Below are positions 30,824 to 35,406 of a stretch of DNA of 35,406 nt, in pieces. Position numbers and translations under genes: made by a program. The notes under the pieces are model-generated. The model was given only the letters and a program-made list of their open reading frames with translations. It searched no databases and was not told the DNA's origin. Position 1 is the first letter of the stretch, and each line of letters opens with the position of its first letter. The DNA is from a bacterium (GTDB taxonomy: Bacteria > Elusimicrobiota > Elusimicrobia > Elusimicrobiales > UBA9959), in assembly GCA_021811405.1 (NCBI GenBank), contig JAJZOZ010000009.1, forward strand, positions 1 through 35,406, given 5' to 3'.

Positions 30824-31210
30824 CTAGAGAAGGACCACCCTCAGGTCGGAAGCGCGTTTTTCGCGCAGGAAGGTCCGGGCCTCCCCCGCCATGTCCGCGA
30901 ACGCCTCCCGGTCGGAGGCGGAGGCGGACAGGAAGGCAGAGGAGTTCCGGACCGCCAGCACGAAGCCCTTCGCGGGGAGCTCGTCCGGCAGCGAGCGCAG
31001 GCAGTCCAGCAGGGCGTCCCAGTTGCGCCCGAAATAGGTCGGGAACCTGAAAGCGGAGGAGACGGCCTCCATCAGCCCGGCCTTGTCGACGGCCGCGGCG
31101 CCGTCCACGTAGGCGATAAAATAGTCCGGCGGAGGGAATCTTCTCTCCAATCCCTCCGCCGCTTCCGAACCTCTCAGGTCGAGGAAAAGGCCTTCTTCCC
31201 CGGGAGCCAT
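30824..31210 (-). CDS. Barstar-like ribonuclease inhibitor
   Basis: 128 residues. 'FRFPTYFGRNWDALLDCLRSLP' is the barstar signature (read as 'YFGRNWDALLDCL'), with the Asp and Trp that plug the RNase active site. A beta strand, the helix that carries this motif and a C-terminal strand ('DLRVVLL') complete the small alpha/beta fold. It acts in the cytoplasm, protecting the cell from the barnase-type RNase encoded 3 bases upstream. No ribosome binding site of its own, so translation is probably coupled to the toxin, ensuring immunity. Confidence 0.85.
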   Translation of the reverse strand: MAPGEEGLFLDLRGSEAAEGLERRFPPPDYFIAYVDGAAAVDKAGLMEAVSSAFRFPTYFGRNWDALLDCLRSLPDELPAKGFVLAVRNSSAFLSASASDREAFADMAGEARTFLREKRASDLRVVLL

Positions 31211-31213
31211 GGT

Positions 31214-31777
31214 TCAGTAAACTATCGTCAGCTCTATGAAATGCGCGTAGTGGTCCGGCGTGTAATAGATCCGCTCGCCGCCGCCGATTATGATCCGCTC
31301 AGCGCCGCGGGCGCTCAGCGCCGGGGCCACGGGATAGGTGGTCCCGCCTATCACCACCGAGCTGGCGCCGTCGCCTATGATCAGCGTGTACTCCTTGTAA
31401 AAGCCCCTGGGCATGTCCGGCAGGCGGCCTTCCTTGTTGGTGAAGATGGTGCCGTCGTGGGCGTACGGCAGCGGCTGGCCGTTATGGATCTTGCCTATCA
31501 GGCTCATGATCTTGGCGGCGCGGTTCTGGTCGCCGATGACGGGCGTCAGCGAGCGGCCGGGGGCCGGGGCCGGGGAAGAGGCGCGGACCGCGTCCTGCGC
31601 GGGCGCGGCCAGCGGGACCACTATCTCGCTCGGGGAAGGTATGGCGTCCAGGCCCTGCAGGACCACGGCGCCGGACAGGTCGCCCAGCGCGGCGCCGGCC
31701 GGGCGCTCGGCGAAGACCCGCGGCGAGTACGCCAGCAGGGAAAGTATTACGGCGGTCTTGAACCATCTTTTGATCAT
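31214..31777 (-). CDS. Secreted barnase/RNase T1-type ribonuclease
   Basis: 187 residues. Signal peptide at the start (Lys/Arg, 'AVILSLLAYSPRVFA'), then a ~70-residue Pro/Ala-rich linker, then the microbial guanyl RNase domain (~100 residues): 'IFTNKEGRLPDMPRGFYKEYT' (contains the catalytic Glu), 'RGAERIIIGGGERIYYT' (catalytic Arg) and 'DHYAHFIELT' (catalytic His). All three catalytic residues of barnase-type enzymes are visible. AAGGAA precedes the ATG. With the barstar gene it forms a toxin/immunity pair, probably for competition or nutrient RNA degradation. Confidence 0.88.
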   Translation of the reverse strand: MIKRWFKTAVILSLLAYSPRVFAERPAGAALGDLSGAVVLQGLDAIPSPSEIVVPLAAPAQDAVRASSPAPAPGRSLTPVIGDQNRAAKIMSLIGKIHNGQPLPYAHDGTIFTNKEGRLPDMPRGFYKEYTLIIGDGASSVVIGGTTYPVAPALSARGAERIIIGGGERIYYTPDHYAHFIELTIVY

Positions 31778-31971
31778 GTTCTTTTTCCTTGTGTTGTAAT
31801 GGCGCCGGCCCGCTTTCGCCCCGGCATTTCCGCACCTATATTTTAGTATATAGCCGCCGGCTGCCTAGGGCCCTAGGGCCCAGGCCAGCCTGGGCCCAAA
31901 GACCCAGACGCCCCGAAATCAAGGAAGGCCGGGGCACGGCCCGGCCTTCCCGCACTGCTTACCGCGGGGAG
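31778..31971. other. Intergenic region with nested palindromes
   Basis: 194 bases. It holds 'cctagggccctagg' (31864-31877, perfect palindrome), overlapped by 'gggcccaggc ca gcctgggccc' (31876-31897, perfect 10-base arms). Upstream of the RNase gene the minus strand has TATACT/TATAGG stretches near 31840-31853 that may be a -10, without a convincing -35. Confidence 0.6.
31923..31950 (-). terminator. Probable rho-independent terminator after the PhoH gene
   Basis: Perfect 11-base stem (GGAAGGCCGGG / CCCGGCCTTCC) with a 6-base loop, 21 bases after the PhoH stop; on the minus strand it is followed by TTGATTT, a short T-rich tail. Confidence 0.65.
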
Positions 31972-33276
31972 CTACAGCAGCTCGGCCACCAGCGCCGCCA
32001 GCGAACTGCGCTCCGTCTTCGTGAACGTCAGGTGGCCGTACATCTTCTGGCCGCGCATGCGGTCCACTATGTAGGTAAGGCCGTTGGACGCGATGTCCAG
32101 GTACGGGTTGTCTATCTGGTACGGGTCGCCGGTCACTACGACCTTCGTGCCTTCGCCCGCGCGCGAGAGGATGGTCTTGATCTCGTGCGGCGTCAGGTTC
32201 TGCGCGTCGTCGACTATCATGTACTGCTTCGGCAGCGAGCGGCCGCGGATGTGCGTGACCGAGGCGATCTCTATCTTCTCGTTCTGCAGCAGGTATTCGA
32301 ACTTCTCCAGCGCGCTCTCCTGGTGGCGCTTGTCCATCACGAACTCCAGGTTGTCGTAGATGGCGCCCATCCACGTCGAGAGCTTCTCCTCCTTGGTGCC
32401 GGGAATGAAGCCTATGTCCTTGCCCACCGGGACTATCGGGCGGCAGATGATCAGCTTGCGGTAGACGTTCTCCTCGACGGACTTCTGCAGCCCGCAGACC
32501 AGCGTGCAGAGCGTCTTGCCGGTGCCGGCCGCGCCCAGCAGCGTGACGAGCTTGACCGAATCGTCGAGCAGCAGCTCCATAGCGCAGCGCTGCTCCTTGT
32601 TCAGGGGACGGATGCCCCACGGCGACGGCTCCGGGTTCAGCGAACGGATCTTCGACGGGTCGGCCGGGTCCACGCGGCCGAGCGCGGACTTCTTCTGGTC
32701 GTCCTTGGCGTGCAGCACCACGAACTCGTTGGGCGAGAGCTCGCTGTCCTTCGGGCTGTCCAGCACGTGGTCCTTGTAGAACTTGTCCACGGCCGCGGCG
32801 GGCACCTGCAGCGTGACCAGGCCGGGGTAGAGCTCGTCCACCTTGACCTTGCCGGACTCGTAGTCCTGCGACACCAGCCCCACGGCCTCCGCCTTCAGGC
32901 GCAGGTTTATGTCCTTAGTGACCAGTATCGCCGTGTGCTTCTTCTGCCCGTACCAGTAGGCCGTGTTCAGGATGCGGTTGTCCATCTCCGTCAGCTTGAA
33001 TTCCTTCGGCAGGACCTGCACGTGGTCCAGGTCCACCACCAGGGTGCCGCCGCTCTCCATCTTCACTCCGGCGTTCAGCTTGCCCTTCAGGCGGTATTCG
33101 TCCAGCTTGCGCGAGACGATGCGCGCGCTCTTGCCGCGCTCGTCGGCCGCGTGCTTGAAGGTGTCCAGTTCCTCGATCACGGAGATCGGGATGACCACCG
33201 TATTATCCTCGAATTTGGTGAAAGAAAGCGGGTCGTGGATCAGCACGTTGGTGTCGAGGATGAATACTTTTTTCAT
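31972..33276 (-). CDS. PIN-PhoH family ATPase/ribonuclease
   Basis: 434 residues, normal length for PhoH2/YlaK. Residues 1-~150 form a PIN nuclease domain ('FILDTNVLIHDP', 'VTKDINLRLKAEAVG', with acidic metal ligands). The rest is a PhoH ATPase: Walker A 'LGAAGTGKT', 'IICRPIVPVGKDIGFIPG', Walker B 'YMIVDDAQNLTPHE' (Asp-Asp-Ala-Gln in place of the usual DEAQN) and 'VVTGDPYQID'. Family members unwind and cut RNA. GGAGGAA stands before the ATG. Encoded alone, followed by a terminator. Housekeeping gene, probably not part of the biosynthetic locus. Confidence 0.9.
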   Translation of the reverse strand: MKKVFILDTNVLIHDPLSFTKFEDNTVVIPISVIEELDTFKHAADERGKSARIVSRKLDEYRLKGKLNAGVKMESGGTLVVDLDHVQVLPKEFKLTEMDNRILNTAYWYGQKKHTAILVTKDINLRLKAEAVGLVSQDYESGKVKVDELYPGLVTLQVPAAAVDKFYKDHVLDSPKDSELSPNEFVVLHAKDDQKKSALGRVDPADPSKIRSLNPEPSPWGIRPLNKEQRCAMELLLDDSVKLVTLLGAAGTGKTLCTLVCGLQKSVEENVYRKLIICRPIVPVGKDIGFIPGTKEEKLSTWMGAIYDNLEFVMDKRHQESALEKFEYLLQNEKIEIASVTHIRGRSLPKQYMIVDDAQNLTPHEIKTILSRAGEGTKVVVTGDPYQIDNPYLDIASNGLTYIVDRMRGQKMYGHLTFTKTERSSLAALVAELL

Positions 33277-33390
33277 TGAGTTCCTCCGTTTCCGGCCCGC
33301 CGGGCGGAAGCCGGGACCGCAGCCCCGCCGGACCGCAACCTTTCCGCCCCCCGGTCCGTAATTGTGATAATGGGATATCAGGCCCCGCTA

Positions 33391-33399
33391 ATTCTAGCA
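33391..33399 (-). promoter_or_regulatory. Possible extended -10 promoter for the PhoH gene
   Basis: Minus strand TGC-TAGAAT is an extended -10 element about 115 bases before the ATG. No good -35 at 17 bases. The same 236-base divergent region (33277-33512) also has a 12-base palindrome GATATCGATATC (33446-33457) and a GC hairpin (33466-33481) before bamA. Confidence 0.35.
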
Positions 33400-33512
33400 T
33401 AAATCCCGCGGAAGCGGTTTTATGAGCGGGCGCCAAAAATAGTAAGATATCGATATCCACCGCCACCGCCCCACGGGGCGGCGGCGCCGTTCATCTGACA
33501 ACAAGGACAAAG

Positions 33513-35406
33513 ATGCGAATTTCCACGGTTCTTCTCCTGCTTTCCTCCCTGCCGGCCGCCATGGCCGGCGCCCAATCTACGGCCACCGCCCCGGGAGACC
33601 TCCCCGGTATGCAGCAGCAGGCGCCGGCCGCGCCGCGCGTGGTGCTGCCGGCCGAGCACCTGGTCATAGAGGTGCCGAAGTCCGACTCCGACGAGCCGGA
33701 CGCGGGGCCCTGGGCCGTCGCGGAGGCGGCCGTAAAGGGCAACGTCAACCTCAAGCCCAAGACCGTCATCAAGGCCGGCAAGGCCCGGAAGGGCCGGGTC
33801 TACATGAAGGACTTCGTGCAGGACGACATCGAGGCCATCCTGGCGCTGGGCAGCGTGGACAAGGTCTCCGTGGACATAGCCAAGGTGCCCGGAGCGGAGG
33901 TGCCGGAGAAGCTGGCCAGGGCCGCCGGGGTGACGGAGGCCGTACGCGTCACCTACATCGTCACGGAGAAGCCGATCATCCGCAGCCTCGAGGTCAGCGG
34001 CAACAAGGGCCTGTCCAAGGGCCGCGTCAAGGACGAGATGACGCTTAAGAAGAAGGACTATTTCGACGAGCTGAAGGTGCGCGAGGACCTGATAAAGATA
34101 GCCGACATGTACCGCGAGAAGGGCTACATCGACATACAGACCGACTACGAGGTGAAGTTCGACTCCGCGGCCTCCGCCTGCGACCTGACCATCAAGCTGA
34201 AGGAGGGCAACAAGGCCCGGGTGGCGGACGTCCGGATAAACGGGGCGGAGGGCTTCCCGGTGAAGAAGCTGGTCAAGAAGTTCAAGAACCGCCCGAAGAA
34301 GATCTACGCGCCGCAGGAGCTCTCCTCCGACATAGAGAAGCTCAAGGAGTTCTACAAGAACAACGGCTACGCCGATTTCTCCGTGGACAGGACCTCGACC
34401 ACGTTCAACGAGAACCGCTCCAGCGCCACCATAGACATAACCATCACCGAGGGGAAGAAGATAAAGTTCGGCGGCACCTACTTCTCCGGCAATTCCGTCT
34501 ACCTGCCCAGCGACCTGCTGCCGCTGGTGGAGTACCGCCGGGGCAAGTACTTCAGCCAGGAGAAGCTGGACGACACCGTGCGCGCGCTGCAGGACAAGTA
34601 CGCCGACAAGGGCTACCTGAAGGCCGTGATCGTACCGCAGCGCAGCTTCATCGAGGCTACCGGCGAGACGGACATCACCTTCCTGATCACCGAGAACTCG
34701 CAGATCTACGTGGACCACATCGACGTGGAGGGCAACAAGGCCACGAAGACCTACGTGCTGCGCCGCGAGATCACGCAGAAGGAGAGGGAGGTGTTCAGCT
34801 CCTCCAAGATCCGCCGCAGCCAGGAGAAGATCTTCAACCTCGGCTTCATCGACGACGTCGCCCCGGTCATCAACCCGACCCCGGACCCGGACAAGGTGGA
34901 CCTCGTTTTCGACGTGACCGAGGGCAAGCCCGGCATGCTGACCGCCGGCGCCGGCATCTCCTCCACCGACGGCCTCGTCGGCACGCTGTCGATGTCGCAC
35001 ATGAACCTGTTCGGCAGGGCGCAGCGGACCTCGCTCTCCTGGAACTTCGGCAAGCGCGTGCAGGACTACTACCTGAGCTGGATGACCCCCTGGGTGGGAG
35101 ACCACCCCACCTCGCTCGGCGTGGACGTGTTCAACACGCGCCACTACAAGCCCTACCGCGACACGATCTCTGCCTACACGGAGCGCCGCACCGGCGGCAA
35201 AATCTCCCTCGGCCCGCGCTTCCAGGAGGACAAGTACCAGCTGCGCACCTCGTACACCTACGAGAAGGTGCGCATAACCGGGGTAGACCAGATCTACCAG
35301 GGCGAGCTGCAGGAGGGCACCAGCGTGACCTCCTCGGTGTACGTGGAGCTCACCAGGGACACCCGCGACAACGTCTGGGACCCGACGAAAGGCACCAAGA
35401 CCTCGC
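33513..35406 (+). CDS. bamA: Outer membrane assembly protein BamA (partial, runs off the window)
   Basis: This frame is open from ATG 33513 to the window end (631 codons); the ORF track omits it because no stop is reached. AAGGA precedes the start. A signal peptide ('STVLLLLSSLPAAMAGAQ') is followed by a Pro/Ala segment, then several POTRA domains: 'IRSLEVSGNKGLSKGRVKDE', 'ADMYREKGYIDI', 'FYKNNGYADFS', 'YVDHIDVEGNKATKTYVLRR'. The C-terminal beta-barrel begins at 'GLVGTLSMSHMNLFGRAQRT' and 'RDTRDNVWDPTKGT' is a conserved barrel segment. It inserts outer membrane proteins, which shows a diderm cell. The minus-strand ORF of 574 residues here is its shadow. Confidence 0.92.
   Translation, partial: MRISTVLLLLSSLPAAMAGAQSTATAPGDLPGMQQQAPAAPRVVLPAEHLVIEVPKSDSDEPDAGPWAVAEAAVKGNVNLKPKTVIKAGKARKGRVYMKDFVQDDIEAILALGSVDKVSVDIAKVPGAEVPEKLARAAGVTEAVRVTYIVTEKPIIRSLEVSGNKGLSKGRVKDEMTLKKKDYFDELKVREDLIKIADMYREKGYIDIQTDYEVKFDSAASACDLTIKLKEGNKARVADVRINGAEGFPVKKLVKKFKNRPKKIYAPQELSSDIEKLKEFYKNNGYADFSVDRTSTTFNENRSSATIDITITEGKKIKFGGTYFSGNSVYLPSDLLPLVEYRRGKYFSQEKLDDTVRALQDKYADKGYLKAVIVPQRSFIEATGETDITFLITENSQIYVDHIDVEGNKATKTYVLRREITQKEREVFSSSKIRRSQEKIFNLGFIDDVAPVINPTPDPDKVDLVFDVTEGKPGMLTAGAGISSTDGLVGTLSMSHMNLFGRAQRTSLSWNFGKRVQDYYLSWMTPWVGDHPTSLGVDVFNTRHYKPYRDTISAYTERRTGGKISLGPRFQEDKYQLRTSYTYEKVRITGVDQIYQGELQEGTSVTSSVYVELTRDTRDNVWDPTKGTKTS

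Noticed and set aside
33362-33390. Promoter for bamA (TTGTGA with a downstream CTAAT-like box)
   Set aside because: Spacing of 19-20 bases and a poor -10; not convincing.
33420-35144. 574-residue minus-strand ORF
   Set aside because: Lies antisense to a clear BamA reading frame with POTRA and barrel motifs; it is a shadow.

Overview
The window is high-GC bacterial DNA that still uses ATA (Ile) and AGG (Arg) codons often. It most resembles Elusimicrobiota. The clues are a secreted protein with the 'TYYPAPYG ... GGNVGVGT' signature common in that phylum, an outer-membrane BamA, and nitrogenase-like genes embedded in a crowd of radical SAM (rSAM) genes. From memory, such nitrogenase paralogues next to many rSAM genes were reported in groundwater Elusimicrobia (Mehéust et al. 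2020); I could not check this. No tRNA, rRNA, CRISPR array, insertion sequence or attachment site was seen, and no gene-free stretch exceeds 300 bases.

Layout. (1) 3-1193 (-): an M20 metallohydrolase with a good promoter. (2) 1372-2883 (+): a HemN/HemW-like rSAM protein whose stop codon overlaps the stop of the convergent operon. (3) 2880-26632 (-): one apparent 23-gene polycistron read leftward from a sigma70-type promoter at 26714-26742, with almost every junction overlapping or a few bases apart. In transcription order it holds: a secreted 'YYPAPYG' protein; an HxsD-like protein; an HxsB-like SPASM maturase; a precursor-like protein ending in nine contiguous His-Xaa-Ser triplets; a membrane-anchored Cys-rich protein; four rSAM proteins plus one short one lacking a C-terminal cluster; a NifH-NifD fusion; a NifK-like protein; three more rSAM proteins; an A24 prepilin-peptidase-like membrane protein; four rSAM proteins, one with a degenerate second rSAM half; a protein with a faint ABBA-prenyltransferase look; a last rSAM protein; and a secreted HEAT-repeat protein carrying the same Cys-rich domain as the membrane-anchored one. 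(4) 26770-30612 (-): a second, separately encoded NifD/NifK/NifH-like set. (5) 30824-31777 (-): a secreted barnase-type RNase followed by a barstar-type inhibitor. (6) 31972-33276 (-): a PIN-PhoH ATPase. (7) 33513-end (+): BamA, cut by the window edge.

How it may work together (inference). Fourteen rSAM enzymes in one operon, a repeat peptide substrate, HxsB/HxsD-type partners, two ATP-driven nitrogenase-like electron-transfer systems, a possible membrane aspartyl leader peptidase and two exported Cys-rich proteins look like one large biosynthetic system. It would install many rSAM and reductive modifications on a His/Ser-rich peptide or build a peptide-derived metallocofactor, then export it. 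Nitrogen fixation is unlikely because P-cluster cysteines are only partly kept and no NifE/N/B accessory genes are seen. The His-Xaa-Ser system and the nitrogenase-paralogue/rSAM clusters are each known as families. Their merger in one operon, with the duplicated D/K/H set and the H-D fusion, is the part I think may be undescribed.
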